A stretch of 64,000 nt of DNA from Pseudomonas antarctica (GCF_001647715.1 NZ_CP015600.1:4960001-5024000); one strand, 5' to 3'; counted from the first letter of the stretch, positions 41,586-51,044 are shown. The notes: generated from the letters alone by a model not told the origin. Numbers and translations: made by a program.

Positions 41586-42761
41586 GTGGCCACCTACTCC
41601 CTGGTAATCCGCCGCCTGATGATCTGCTCGGTGACCATCGTGGTCAGCCGCGCCATGACCAGTCCCTTGCTGGCCTTGCTGCTGAGCACCCGACTGGGTC
41701 TCAATCAACAGGACATCGGCCTGCTGATGGGCATCGCGGTGTTCATCGCCACACTGCTCGGCCTCTACGGCGGCTACATCATCGACCGCCTGGAAAAGCG
41801 CAAGCTGCTGATCCTGGCCATGCTCTCCAGCTCCATCGGTTTTCTGTTGCTGACCTTTGCCAGCAACCTCTACCTCACCACCCTGACCCTGGTCATCACC
41901 GAAGCCGCGTCGGCATTATTCCTGATCGGCTCCAAGGCCATCATCAGCGAGAACCTGCCCGTCGGGGATCGCGCCAAGGTATTTTCACTGCGCTACACAC
42001 TGACCAACGTCGGCTACGCCACCGGCCCGATGGTCGGCGTGGTGATCGCCGGCCACATGCAACTGGCGCCGTTCCTGATCGCCAGCGCCATTGCGTTTGG
42101 CAGCCTGTTCCTGATGATCGGCATCCCGCCCACCCAACGGGACGACAGCAACAAACCCTTAAGTTTTCTTACCACCCTGCGCACGTTGCGCAGCGACCGC
42201 ACGCTGATCCTGTTCACCAGCGGCAGTTTGTTGAGCACCATTGTCCACGGGCGCTACACCCTTTATCTGTCGCAGTTTTTGCTGGTGGCCTACAAGCCGG
42301 CCGAGGCGCTGAAGATTCTGTCGGCGGTGCTGGCCTGCAATGCCATTACCGTGATTTTGATGCAGTACCAAATCGGCCGCTTCCTCAAGCGCGAACAACT
42401 GCGCTACTGGATCGTACTTGGCACCCTGCTGTTCATTGCCGGGCTGATCGGCTTCAGCCAGGCGCACAGCTTGCTCACGTGGTGCCTGGCGATGTTCGTG
42501 TTCACCTTGGGCGAGATGATCATCTACCCCTCGGAGTTCCTGTTTATCGACACCATCGCCCCGGATGCCCTGCGCGGCAGCTACTACGGCGCGCAAAATC
42601 TGGCCGCATTTGGCGGGGCGATGAGCCCGGTGATTTGCGGTTATCTACTGATCAATTCGGCACCCGTCAGCATGTTTTATGCCCTCGGCGCACTGACCGC
42701 CGTGGGCGGCACCTTGTGTTTCCTGAGTGGACGGCGTGTAGCCAGCACGCCTCATATCTAA
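41586..42761 (+). CDS. MFS transporter (drug/efflux type)
   Basis: 391 residues with about 12 predicted membrane helices in two halves. The loop 2-3 motif is GYIIDRLEKRKLLI, and helix 5 has the YTLTNVGYATGPMVG antiporter-type pattern. This suggests proton-coupled export; the substrate is unknown. It begins with GTG 41586, as no ATG in frame lies nearby. It is separated from the ABC operon by a REPIN, so it is probably transcribed independently. Confidence 0.88.
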   Translation: MATYSLVIRRLMICSVTIVVSRAMTSPLLALLLSTRLGLNQQDIGLLMGIAVFIATLLGLYGGYIIDRLEKRKLLILAMLSSSIGFLLLTFASNLYLTTLTLVITEAASALFLIGSKAIISENLPVGDRAKVFSLRYTLTNVGYATGPMVGVVIAGHMQLAPFLIASAIAFGSLFLMIGIPPTQRDDSNKPLSFLTTLRTLRSDRTLILFTSGSLLSTIVHGRYTLYLSQFLLVAYKPAEALKILSAVLACNAITVILMQYQIGRFLKREQLRYWIVLGTLLFIAGLIGFSQAHSLLTWCLAMFVFTLGEMIIYPSEFLFIDTIAPDALRGSYYGAQNLAAFGGAMSPVICGYLLINSAPVSMFYALGALTAVGGTLCFLSGRRVASTPHI

Positions 42762-42763
42762 AT

Positions 42764-42785
42764 GTGGGAGCAAGCCCGCTCCCAC
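42764..42785 (+). terminator. Minimal REP-derived hairpin after the MFS gene
   Basis: GTGGGAGC-AAGCCC-GCTCCCAC, an 8-bp perfect stem, followed by ACTTTTG. It starts 2 bp past the stop codon. It looks like a REPIN with its centre deleted, now usable as a terminator. Confidence 0.6.
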
Positions 42786-42853
42786 ACTTTTGATCTCCTT
42801 AAAGGCGAAGTTTTGCGTAATATCCAGCAATTCATCTCACGGACCCGAGCCCC

Positions 42854-43801
42854 ATGAAATTCGACACGGCCTACAGCCTGAGTCTCGATGACAAGCTGTC
42901 GATCTACGACGTACGAGACCTGAATTTCGACGAAACGGCCGACTTCGATTCCGACAAGGACCGTTTCCTGTGCCCCAACGATGAATGCCGCGCGGCATTT
43001 GATACGGGCAATACGTTGAGCACATTCAACGCGAAAAACGTCAATTACCTGCGCACACCGCACTTCAAGAACAAGACCAGCACCCGCCATATCGACGGCT
43101 GCCGCTATGCCAGCACGCACAAGACCGCAGCCGGCGAAAGTGACGACGAGCGCGAGGATAATTTCCCATCGGAATTTGTGCTGACACGGCGTCAGTACGA
43201 ACGTAAAACGCCACGGGTTGGGTCCGAGGGCAGCGCCCCACAAGAGCCAACGAAAGCGCCTTCAACCCGCTCCGAACCATCCCACAGAGCAAGCGATTCA
43301 ACCCCGGACAAAACCAGCGTATTCGCCCACCCGGTGGAATGCTACGTGTCGAACATCGACGACAAGGACAGGCTCAAGGCCATGCCGCTGAAGATCGGCG
43401 AGCACACCGCGACCTACTGGACGTTTTTCAAGAAAATCGAATACCTGCAGGACAACAACGGCCTGATCTACTGGGGCAGGATCAAGGCGATCAAGGACTA
43501 CACCAGCAGCTTTCGCATCGACTTCGAAAAGAAGGTGTGGCTCGACAAGAAGCCCTACTCGGTCAATGTCTACCTGAGCAAAAAACTCATCGAGAACTAC
43601 CGCAAGCGCAAGGCGTTCCTTGAGCAGATCAAGGCGGCGGTGGACAGTGAGCGGCCGCTGTACTGCTTCTTCTACGGCGTAACGCCGGCGTTGAAACAGG
43701 TGCCCAGCAAGAAGAACCCCGAGCAGACGTTCGGGGTGTTCAGCGCGAATATCGAAAACCTCGATCACCTGATCATTCGGGAGGCGCCAGGGGTGGAATG
43801 A
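42854..43801 (+). CDS. Hypothetical protein with CoiA-like zinc motif
   Basis: 315 residues, no signal peptide. An N-terminal zinc-ribbon-like motif contains C40, C45, H70, H79 and C83 (FLCPNDECRAAF ... RTPHFKNKTSTRHIDGC), reminiscent of the N terminus of CoiA-type competence/nuclease proteins. A polar linker (about 95-165) is rich in Ser, Pro and Glu. The C-terminal half (166-315) is a compact alpha/beta region (YWGRIKAIKDYTSSFRIDFEKK; RPLYCFFYGVTPALKQV) that I do not recognise. It stands alone between the MFS and HTH genes. The arrangement suggests nucleic-acid binding, but nothing more can be said. Confidence 0.7.
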   Translation: MKFDTAYSLSLDDKLSIYDVRDLNFDETADFDSDKDRFLCPNDECRAAFDTGNTLSTFNAKNVNYLRTPHFKNKTSTRHIDGCRYASTHKTAAGESDDEREDNFPSEFVLTRRQYERKTPRVGSEGSAPQEPTKAPSTRSEPSHRASDSTPDKTSVFAHPVECYVSNIDDKDRLKAMPLKIGEHTATYWTFFKKIEYLQDNNGLIYWGRIKAIKDYTSSFRIDFEKKVWLDKKPYSVNVYLSKKLIENYRKRKAFLEQIKAAVDSERPLYCFFYGVTPALKQVPSKKNPEQTFGVFSANIENLDHLIIREAPGVE

Positions 43802-43907
43802 GGGATAGCTGAAACGCTATAAAAAAATCCAGTTGATGAGCGGTCAAAACAACTGTACAAAAACACAGTATAGTTTGCCCTCCCCCGTCGAATCCTGGAG
43901 AAACCCC

Positions 43908-44288
43908 ATGTCCTCTCTGGCAATGAGCTCTTTCGTAGAACAACAGATCGTCCTGCATCAATTCACCGCCAAGCACAGTGTGCAGGCCCGCGCGATGCTG
44001 GGCTGGAGCCGGGAAGACCTGGCCCGCCAGGCCGGGCTGGCGGTGGAAGCGGTTCAACGCTTTGAAAGCCAGGCCGATGCGGCTGATGAAACCCGCTTGG
44101 CATTGGCATTTCGGCTGGAGGCTGAAGGGCTGGTGTTTTTCCCGGGGTTTGCGCCGGGGTGGGGCATGAGTGCACGCAGGTTTGACCGCCCCCAGGCCGA
44201 GCCCAGCGCACAAGGCATCATTTCGCGACTGATGGGCTCAACAGCGGCATCAATTGATTCACCAACGCCGCAACCGAATGGTGCGTAG
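43908..44288 (+). CDS. Small helix-turn-helix protein
   Basis: 126 residues. An XRE-like HTH spans about 27-52 (QARAMLGWSREDLARQAGLAVEAVQRFESQ), followed by an LAFRLEAEGLVFF strand typical of small single-domain regulators. The C terminus is Pro/Ser-rich and probably disordered. ATG 43908 has GGAG before it. Its 3' end overlaps the convergent kinase-like gene by 71 bp. Confidence 0.78.
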   Translation: MSSLAMSSFVEQQIVLHQFTAKHSVQARAMLGWSREDLARQAGLAVEAVQRFESQADAADETRLALAFRLEAEGLVFFPGFAPGWGMSARRFDRPQAEPSAQGIISRLMGSTAASIDSPTPQPNGA

Positions 44289-44775
44289 AGTCCAGCCGGA
44301 TCACCGGGCAGGTCAATGGTTTCAGCCAGCTTTCATGCCGACGCAGGCTGCGTAGGCTGTGATTGCCCTCATCGTAACGGGCGGCCCAGGCGAGGAAAGC
44401 CACACTGTTTTCATGGCGGCTGCCTCCCACCAGCACCCTGTCGCCGTAGCGTTGCACTTCACGCAGGCGCAGGCGGCTCAGGCGTATTTGCGGGTCCACA
44501 CGCAGGAATACCACATGCGTGAACTGCGGGATCATGGCATCGCCCCAGCCGCACAGTGAGCCGGACACCACCCAGCCCTCGAGGTCGGCACTCTGTTCCA
44601 CCAGCAGTCGGGTGCGTTCATCCCTCAGCCGAGCGACGGTGAAGGGCTCCGAAGTTTGCTGCCAGTAGAAGTCGTCGGAGTCAAAATAAGCGACATTCAG
44701 GCGTTCGGCCAAGGCCCTTCCCAAGCTTGTGGTACCGGCACCCGCCGCGCCGAGAATGTGGACTCTGTAGGTCAT
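44218..44775 (-). CDS. P-loop nucleotide kinase-like protein
   Basis: 185 residues. Walker A is GAAGAGTTSLG at 9-19, DSDDFYW follows as in adenylate- or shikimate-kinase-like folds, and a hydrophobic strand ends WVVSGSLCGWGD. An Arg-rich lid segment is LSRLRLREVQRYG. This fits the AAA/adenylate-kinase-like family; the substrate is unknown. ATG 44775 was chosen over an upstream in-frame start six codons earlier. It overlaps the convergent HTH gene at the 3' end. Confidence 0.82.
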   Translation of the reverse strand: MTYRVHILGAAGAGTTSLGRALAERLNVAYFDSDDFYWQQTSEPFTVARLRDERTRLLVEQSADLEGWVVSGSLCGWGDAMIPQFTHVVFLRVDPQIRLSRLRLREVQRYGDRVLVGGSRHENSVAFLAWAARYDEGNHSLRSLRRHESWLKPLTCPVIRLDSTHHSVAALVNQLMPLLSPSVAK

Positions 44776-44957
44776 GGCTTCCCTCAATGGCATTGAGTGT
44801 CATCAGTCAGGCTTGCCGCGCCCGGCGCAACATTTAAAGCCCAGGTTTCGCGCTGATTTGAGCCGCCTGCTCGACGCCAGTCTAAGAACTGCAGCCCCTA
44901 AGACGTTAAGACCCTCGCCACTCACATCGTAGGAGAGTTCAGCGCGCCAGGTAGTTG

Positions 44958-45686
44958 CTACGGATGGCCTGACACGCAAGCGCTCATCTGTCGAAACGCG
45001 CACAGCAGCGTGGGCAGCGCATCACGCGCCCACCGGGCGCCATACACCCAGAGTTTGGCGCCCTCTTCCAAAGGTTCGCACAGCGAGGGATACCCGTTTG
45101 TACAAGCCCCGTGAAACGCGGCGCTCTGCTCGTCAGATACCAAAGCGTCCAGGCGATGCGCGGTCACGAGCTCATCAATTTCATTAGAACGCTGCAGGCT
45201 GAATTGAAGGTTGTAATTCTCACGTCGGGCGTCCACCGGCACCAATTGCGCACCGGCCTGACGCAGAACCTCAAAGGCACGGCGCAAAGCCGCGCTGTGT
45301 TCGACGGGTTCGCGATGATCGCCGCACACATACCGATCCGCAAACCCGATGCGCCACCCCGACAGCATTTGGGAAGGCGTGAAGGTGGTGTTGTTCAGCA
45401 CCAGGGGGACCTCCACCATCACCGGCCCAGTGGGGTCGACATCACTCACAGCGATGAGGGATAAGGCAGGGTCCCGCACGGCTCGCATGAGTGGCGCCAG
45501 GGTGTTATAGCCAGGAATGGGCGCGACGCCCCTGGAGTGCTCGGCAGCGAAGACGACACCCGCCAGGTTCGCTTTATCGGGGTGAGAATGAACGGGCACA
45601 TGCGCCGAGCTCATCTCTTCGCCAGTCAATGGCTCCAGGTGACAGGGCATACCCAATTGCCAATGCGTCCTACAATCTTTTTCCAT
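44958..45686 (-). CDS. Hypothetical protein, possibly an amidase C-terminal fragment
   Basis: 242 residues from ATG 45686 (GTG upstream in frame is possible). The second half resembles the C terminus of amidase-signature enzymes (LRRAFEVLRQAGAQLVPVDA; NGYPSLCEPLEEG). The N-terminal Lys-Ser-Ser catalytic triad region is missing, so it cannot be an active amidase. It could be a remnant or a distinct small family. Assignment is weak. Confidence 0.45.
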   Translation of the reverse strand: MEKDCRTHWQLGMPCHLEPLTGEEMSSAHVPVHSHPDKANLAGVVFAAEHSRGVAPIPGYNTLAPLMRAVRDPALSLIAVSDVDPTGPVMVEVPLVLNNTTFTPSQMLSGWRIGFADRYVCGDHREPVEHSAALRRAFEVLRQAGAQLVPVDARRENYNLQFSLQRSNEIDELVTAHRLDALVSDEQSAAFHGACTNGYPSLCEPLEEGAKLWVYGARWARDALPTLLCAFRQMSACVSGHP

Positions 45687-45794
45687 CAAAACCTGCACCC
45701 CGGGAATAACTTTCCCGGGATGATCGCACTCCCATCTGGCGTTTGTCGCAGGGCGGAAACACCCTGAAAAGACCTTTTTTAAAAGCCCCTTGCC

Positions 45795-46853
45795 TCAGCC
45801 CGCAGCGTGCTCTTGCGCGCCTTGAGTTTCTACGTCCAACCACCAGGCATGCCCGCGTTCGGGCTGGTTCAAGCTGAACGCCTGCCCCATCGCCGGCGTG
45901 GTAATCGACACGTTGCGCTCCCAGGCCAGGGCCATGATGCGGTCGAACGGTTCGTGCCAGGCGTGAAACGCCAGGTCAAAGGTGCCATTGTGAATCGGTA
46001 GCAGCCAGCGGCCCTTGAGGTCGATATGGGCTTGCAGGGTCTGTTCCGGCTGCATGTGCACGTGGGGCCAGTCGACGTTGTAAGCGCCTGTTTCCATCAA
46101 CGTCAGGTCAAACGGGCCATATTGTTCGCCGATACGTTTGAAGCCATCGAAGTAACCCGTGTCGCCGCTGAAAAAGATCCGCCGCGCGCCGTCGATCATT
46201 ACCCAGGAACACCACAAGGTCTGGTTGCCATCAAACAGGCCGCGCCCAGAAAAATGCTGCGCCGGCGAAGCGATAAACCGAATGCCATCGACCTCGGTGC
46301 CTTCCCACCAATCCAGTTGCCGGACTTTGCTGGCATCCACGCCCCATTTGACCAGAAGGTCGCCCACGCCTAACGGCGCGAGAAAGTAACGGGTTTTGTC
46401 GGCGAGTTGGACCACGGCGTTGCGGTCAAGGTGGTCATAATGATTGTGGGAAAGAATCACCGCCTCCAGCGGCGGCAAGTCTTCAAGGCTGATAGGCGGC
46501 TGGTGGAAGCGCTTGGGGCCGGCCCAACTGAACGGTGAGGCACGTTCGGCGAACACCGGGTCGGTGACCCAGAATTTACCGCGCATTTTCAGCAGTACGG
46601 TGGAGTGCCCCAGGCGGAACACGCTGTGATCGGGAGCGGCCAACAGCAGCTCACGCGTCAAGGCTTGCACCGGGATCTTGCCCACCGGGCGCGTACTGCG
46701 CGGCTTGTTAAACAGCATGTTCCAGAAAATACGCAACGTCTTGCCAAAGCCGCCATGCTGAACCGGGGCGTCGTTGCTGAAATTTCCTTGCGCCTGCTCG
46801 GCAGGCTTGAGCGCCGCAGGCGCTGGGTCGAGACGGGTTGATATCGTGGCCAT
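45795..46853 (-). CDS. MBL-fold metallo-hydrolase (NAPE-PLD/RomA-like)
   Basis: 352 residues. The metal motif HNHYDHLD (SHNHYDHLDRNAVV) is followed by further ligands in SPAQHFSGRG, FFSGDTGYFDG and LLPIHNGTFDLAFHAW, the order seen in the NAPE-PLD/UlaG-like branch. The N-terminal 75 residues are not part of the fold. Such enzymes hydrolyse phosphodiesters or lactones; the substrate is unknown. It is divergent from a TetR gene with a palindromic operator between them, so TetR probably represses it. Confidence 0.88.
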   Translation of the reverse strand: MATISTRLDPAPAALKPAEQAQGNFSNDAPVQHGGFGKTLRIFWNMLFNKPRSTRPVGKIPVQALTRELLLAAPDHSVFRLGHSTVLLKMRGKFWVTDPVFAERASPFSWAGPKRFHQPPISLEDLPPLEAVILSHNHYDHLDRNAVVQLADKTRYFLAPLGVGDLLVKWGVDASKVRQLDWWEGTEVDGIRFIASPAQHFSGRGLFDGNQTLWCSWVMIDGARRIFFSGDTGYFDGFKRIGEQYGPFDLTLMETGAYNVDWPHVHMQPEQTLQAHIDLKGRWLLPIHNGTFDLAFHAWHEPFDRIMALAWERNVSITTPAMGQAFSLNQPERGHAWWLDVETQGAQEHAAG

Positions 46854-46882
46854 TGCAGAGTGACTCCTACGGTCCGCTCATG

Positions 46883-46904
46883 AACTACACTGCACAGTGT
46901 AGTT
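46883..46904. promoter_or_regulatory. Palindromic operator between MBL hydrolase and TetR
   Basis: AACTACACTG-CA-CAGTGTAGTT, a perfect 10-bp inverted repeat with a 2-bp spacer, 30 bp from the MBL start and 72 bp from the TetR start. A degenerate half-site AGTGTAATT lies at 46943-46951. The size and symmetry are typical of a TetR dimer site. Confidence 0.75.
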
Positions 46905-46975
46905 TCTAGATTGCAACAAAACGCGAAGCAAGTAAACTGCCGAGTGTAATTTCCTCTAAGAGCCGAACGCCCCCC

Positions 46976-47602
46976 ATGACTGCTCCCCTGCGCCTCACCG
47001 ACCGTAAACGCGAAGCCATCGTGGCAGCTGCCATCGCCGAGTTTCGGGCTAACGGGTTCGAGGTCACCAGCATGGACAAAATCGCCGCCACTGCAGGTGT
47101 TTCCAAGCGCACGGTGTACAACCACTTCCCCAGCAAGGAAGAGTTGTTCGCAGAAATCCTCCACCAATTGTGGGCCAGCAGCGTTGCGCAGTTGGACGTG
47201 AGCTACGCCAGCGACCGACCGCTGCGCGATCAATTGCGCGGGTTACTGCAAGCGAAGATGCAGATGATGTCGGACACCAATTTCCTCGACCTCGCCCGTG
47301 TCGCGATTGCCGCCACTATCCATTCCCCGGAACGCGCGCAAGACATGGTCAACCGTCTGAGCAAACGCGAAGAAGGCTTCACCCAATGGGTACGTGCCGC
47401 ACAGGACGATGGCCGACTTTCCTGCACCGACCCGGCCTTCGCCGCCCACCAGATACAAAGTCTGCTCAAAGCCTTCGCCTTTTGGCCGCAAATCACCCTG
47501 GGCCAACCTGTCCTGGATGCCGCCAGCCAAGCCAACGTGATCGAATCGGCTATCGATCTGTTCCTGGCGGGTTATGAAGTCAGCGCTTCCCGCCCGCAGT
47601 AA
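46976..47602 (+). CDS. TetR/AcrR-family repressor
   Basis: 208 residues. The N-terminal HTH (REAIVAAAIAEFRANGFEVTSMDKIAATAGVSKRTVYNHF) is followed by a helical ligand domain of TetR_C type (SDTNFLDLARVAIAATIHSPERA). It likely binds the palindrome at 46883-46904 and controls itself and the MBL gene. The inducer is unknown. Confidence 0.92.
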   Translation: MTAPLRLTDRKREAIVAAAIAEFRANGFEVTSMDKIAATAGVSKRTVYNHFPSKEELFAEILHQLWASSVAQLDVSYASDRPLRDQLRGLLQAKMQMMSDTNFLDLARVAIAATIHSPERAQDMVNRLSKREEGFTQWVRAAQDDGRLSCTDPAFAAHQIQSLLKAFAFWPQITLGQPVLDAASQANVIESAIDLFLAGYEVSASRPQ

Positions 47603-47792
47603 AACCCGATTGCATGAACCACATTCCAGGCTCTTTTTGCGTATTCACCGGTTGTGCCGCGCAAATGGCTTGGAAGGACACTGATTATTCCCACTCGAAT
47701 AACTGACAATATTCACACTTATTATTCGAGCAACGGCTCTAACCGCTGACGCACGCTGTTGCATCTGCACAAAAGAGCTGACCCGGAACACT

Positions 47793-48851
47793 ATGGAAAA
47801 CAGATTAGGCAAAGGGCTGTCATTTGCCAGACGTATCTACAAGCCAAGAATCATCGGCCTGGGGGTTGGTTGTATCAGTGTCGTCGGCGCTCTTTACCCT
47901 CTGGCGATGCCAGGCTGGGTCTGGGCGTTCCTGCTATTCAATGGTTTTGCCTGGGCACATGTGGCGTACCAACTGTCCGTTCACTCGCCGTTTCCGTACC
48001 AAGCCGAACAGCGCAACCTGCTTTATGACTCGTTGTTCGTCGGCTTCTGGGCCGCCGCTGCCCAGTTCAGCCCTCTGACGGCCGTGACCATTATGTCAAT
48101 GATGACCATGAACAACGTCGCCGCCGGCGGCAAGCGCCTGTTTCTGCGCGGGCTGCTGGCACAGGCCGCCGGCGTCGGCATGGCGTGGGGCTTGTTCGGC
48201 ATCAAGTTCAACCCCAGCGTCAGCCTCATCCAGGTCTACACCTGCCTGCCGATGTTGGCGCTCTACCCGGTGGCCATCGGCATGGTCTGCTATCAGTTGG
48301 CGATCAAGCTGTCGGAACACAAGCGCGCCCTCAGCGCCCAGAGCCGCATCGATAGCCTGACCGGCCTGCTCAACCATGGTTCGTGGAAAGACCTGCTGAA
48401 CCTCAAGTTCCATAAGTGCCAGCAGCAACACGGCCAAGCCACGATCGCCCTGATCGATATCGATCACTTCAAGCAGATCAATGACACTTACGGCCATATC
48501 GTCGGGGATGCGGTATTGCGTCAGTTGAGCCAGAAATTACGCCTGCACCTGCGACAAAACGACTTGGCTGGCCGTTATGGCGGCGACGAGTTCTGTGTGA
48601 TTCTTCCGCAAATGCCGCTTGAAGAAGCGGCGCAGGTCATGGAACAGATACGCGAACTATTTAGTAACTATCGTAATCCGCAGATCCCTGAGCTGCGCGT
48701 GAGCCTGAGTATCGGCCTGGCAGACTTCCGCCCCGTCTACAGCGATGCCGCCATGTGGCTCAACGCCGCGGATCGCGCGCTGTACGCGGCCAAGGACACA
48801 GGCCGTAATCGGGTTACTGTCAGCGACTACGTCATCGCTCATTCAGCCTAA
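47793..48851 (+). CDS. Diguanylate cyclase with MASE2-type membrane domain
   Basis: Makes cyclic di-GMP from two GTP. 352 residues. Residues about 15-175 form five or six membrane helices resembling MASE2 (ARRIYKPRIIGLGVGC; SMMTMNNVAAGGKRLFLRG), as in AdrA. The GGDEF domain starts at SRIDSLTGLLNHGSW; the active site GGDEF is intact at 263-267 and the inhibitory I site RQND is at 254-257. It is therefore predicted active and product-inhibited. It stands alone. Confidence 0.92.
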   Translation: MENRLGKGLSFARRIYKPRIIGLGVGCISVVGALYPLAMPGWVWAFLLFNGFAWAHVAYQLSVHSPFPYQAEQRNLLYDSLFVGFWAAAAQFSPLTAVTIMSMMTMNNVAAGGKRLFLRGLLAQAAGVGMAWGLFGIKFNPSVSLIQVYTCLPMLALYPVAIGMVCYQLAIKLSEHKRALSAQSRIDSLTGLLNHGSWKDLLNLKFHKCQQQHGQATIALIDIDHFKQINDTYGHIVGDAVLRQLSQKLRLHLRQNDLAGRYGGDEFCVILPQMPLEEAAQVMEQIRELFSNYRNPQIPELRVSLSIGLADFRPVYSDAAMWLNAADRALYAAKDTGRNRVTVSDYVIAHSA

Positions 48852-49114
48852 GTTGTCATACAACATCTCGTCTGAATCTTCTGTCAGCACCCCACAGCGA
48901 TAGCATAATGCCTCCATTGGTCGCCTGCCCCATGATGGTCCTGCACGGGCAGCGAACTTCTTGGCAGGCTTATCACTCTGAGTCCGTTGTTCAACCCCCT
49001 CTGTCAGCATCAGGAAGCTGACAATGAGCAAGTCAACCGTAAGGCCCAGGGCCGTACGGGGTCAGGCGCACATTCATGGATACTTTAGACGCGTGCTTCC
49101 CCGAGCCCTCGAAC

Positions 49115-50434
49115 ATGCTATTCAACGCCCATAAAAAAACCATCAGTACCCTGCAACTCACCAACGCCCAGCAAGCCAGCATGCTGGATGCCATCGAACG
49201 CTCCATGGCAGTGATCGAATTCGACCTGCAGGGCGTCGTGCTGCGGGCCAATGACAACTTCCTCAAGACCATGGGCTACCGCGCCGAACAGATTGTGGGC
49301 CAGCCCCACCGAATGTTCTGCACGCCCGCCTTCGCCCGCAGCGCCGAGTACAACCAGTTGTGGACGCAATTGCGCAATGGCCAATTTCAGTCCGGCACCT
49401 TCGAACGGGTGGCTGGCAGCGGACAGTCGGTGTGGCTGGAGGCCAGCTACAACCCGGTGCGCAATGACACGGGCCAGGTGATCAAAGTGGTGAAGTACGC
49501 CATGGACGTCACACCGCGCCTGCAAACCGAAAGCGAAGCCAACGCCAAACTGGGCGCTATCGACCGCGCCATGGCGGTGATCGAGTTCAACCTCGACGGC
49601 ACCATCATCACGGCCAACGGAAACTTCCTGCAGCGCATGGGTTACACCCTGTCGCAGATCCAGGGCCAGCATCACCGCGTATTCTGCAAACCGGAGCTGG
49701 CGAATAGCTCGGCATACAGCGAGTTCTGGAAACGTTTGAACCAGGGCGAGTTGTTCAGCGGCCAGTTCGAGCGCATTGATAAAAACGGCCAGACCGTGTG
49801 GCTCGAAGCCAACTACAACCCGGTCTACGACGCCAGCGGGCGCCTGTGCAAAGTGGTCAAATTCGCCTCCGACGTCACCGCCAGGGTGCAACAGCATGCC
49901 GCCGACGCCGCGAGCGCCAACCAGGCGTACCACATCTCCATGAACACCCGGGACATTGCCGAAAAAGGCGCCGATGTGATTCAGCAAACCGCCAGCGGCA
50001 TGCGCGCGATCGCTGCCGACATTGACGGTTCCTCGCAACTGATCGCCAAGCTGGGTGAGCGTTCGCAACAAATCACCGCCATCGTCAACACCATTCGCGG
50101 GATTGCCGACCAGACCAACTTGCTGGCGCTGAACGCGGCCATCGAAGCGGCGCGCGCCGGTGAGCAAGGCCGTGGCTTTGCCGTGGTGGCCGATGAAGTA
50201 CGGCAATTGGCGGCACGTACCAGCGGCTCGACGGCGGAAATTTCCAGCATGATCGCGATGATCCAGGACGAAACCCGCCAAGCCATCGAGAGCATGGACA
50301 GCACCCGCGACCGTGCGGCGCTTGGGGTCGACCTGGCCAACCGTGCAGGCACGGTCATCCTGCAAATTCGCGAGGGCACTACCGAGGCGGTGCAAGCGGT
50401 GAGCGCGTTTGCCAACGAGCGGGGCAATCACTGA
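49115..50434 (+). CDS. Soluble PAS-PAS methyl-accepting chemotaxis protein
   Basis: 439 residues from ATG 49115, without membrane helices. Two PAS domains occur in tandem, each opening MAVIEF(D/N)L(Q/D)G and ending KVVK(Y/F)A(M/S)DVT. They are followed by a short MCP signalling domain with the hairpin tip [32 protein letters not shown]. The order is that of the BdlA/Aer-like group, which sense redox or small molecules in the cytoplasm. An ATG 13 codons upstream (49076) is the alternative start. There is no C-terminal CheR/CheB tether. Confidence 0.9.
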   Translation: MLFNAHKKTISTLQLTNAQQASMLDAIERSMAVIEFDLQGVVLRANDNFLKTMGYRAEQIVGQPHRMFCTPAFARSAEYNQLWTQLRNGQFQSGTFERVAGSGQSVWLEASYNPVRNDTGQVIKVVKYAMDVTPRLQTESEANAKLGAIDRAMAVIEFNLDGTIITANGNFLQRMGYTLSQIQGQHHRVFCKPELANSSAYSEFWKRLNQGELFSGQFERIDKNGQTVWLEANYNPVYDASGRLCKVVKFASDVTARVQQHAADAASANQAYHISMNTRDIAEKGADVIQQTASGMRAIAADIDGSSQLIAKLGERSQQITAIVNTIRGIADQTNLLALNAAIEAARAGEQGRGFAVVADEVRQLAARTSGSTAEISSMIAMIQDETRQAIESMDSTRDRAALGVDLANRAGTVILQIREGTTEAVQAVSAFANERGNH

Positions 50435-50510
50435 CCGGTTCTTCATGTGCCTGGCTGGGGGCTCGGTCTATAGTGCTTGCTTGTCTTAACGCTTAGGATT
50501 CGAGCCCGCC

Positions 50511-51044
50511 ATGACCCCAGACGCCACGCCCCCTGCAAAGCCGCAAGCTGCGCCCGTCGACCACTTGCGTTTCCACCGAGGCCACGCCCACCTGGCGACG
50601 ACCTTCGGCAACGACACCTTCGCCCTGAAGGCCGAAGCCTTCGCGCGCTTCTTTGGTACCCCGACGTTCCTCGGCGCGCAAACCGTGATCGTCCTGGTGT
50701 GGATCGTGCTGAACATCACCGGCATCACCCAATTCGACGTGTACCCGTTCATCCTGCTCAACCTGGCTTTCAGCCTGCAAGCCGCCTATGCCGCGCCATT
50801 GATCCTGCTGGCCCAGACGCGTCAGGCCGCCCGCGACAAAGCCCAGTCCGATGCCGACGCGCAACACCGCGAAGCCATCGCCATCGCCAACACCGAACGC
50901 CAGGCCCAGGCCGAACAGACCACCCAGCAACTGCTGGATTTGCTGGAGCAGAACACGCGGCTGACGGAAATGACCAAGAAGCTCACCGAGCGTATTGAGA
51001 GCCTGACGTGCGAAATGCATGAACACTTTGTGCGAAAACCCTAA
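50511..51044 (+). CDS. DUF1003 membrane protein
   Basis: 177 residues. The DUF1003 pattern is a hydrophilic N terminus, two adjacent membrane helices (TFLGAQTVIVLVWIVLNI; FILLNLAFSLQAAYAAPLILLAQ), then a coiled-coil tail (about 105-170). Function is unknown. It overlaps the convergent LysR gene by 4 bp. Confidence 0.85.
   Translation: MTPDATPPAKPQAAPVDHLRFHRGHAHLATTFGNDTFALKAEAFARFFGTPTFLGAQTVIVLVWIVLNITGITQFDVYPFILLNLAFSLQAAYAAPLILLAQTRQAARDKAQSDADAQHREAIAIANTERQAQAEQTTQQLLDLLEQNTRLTEMTKKLTERIESLTCEMHEHFVRKP

Noticed and set aside
44803..45003. 66-codon frame overlapping the end of the amidase-like gene
   Set aside because: No RBS and no recognisable product.
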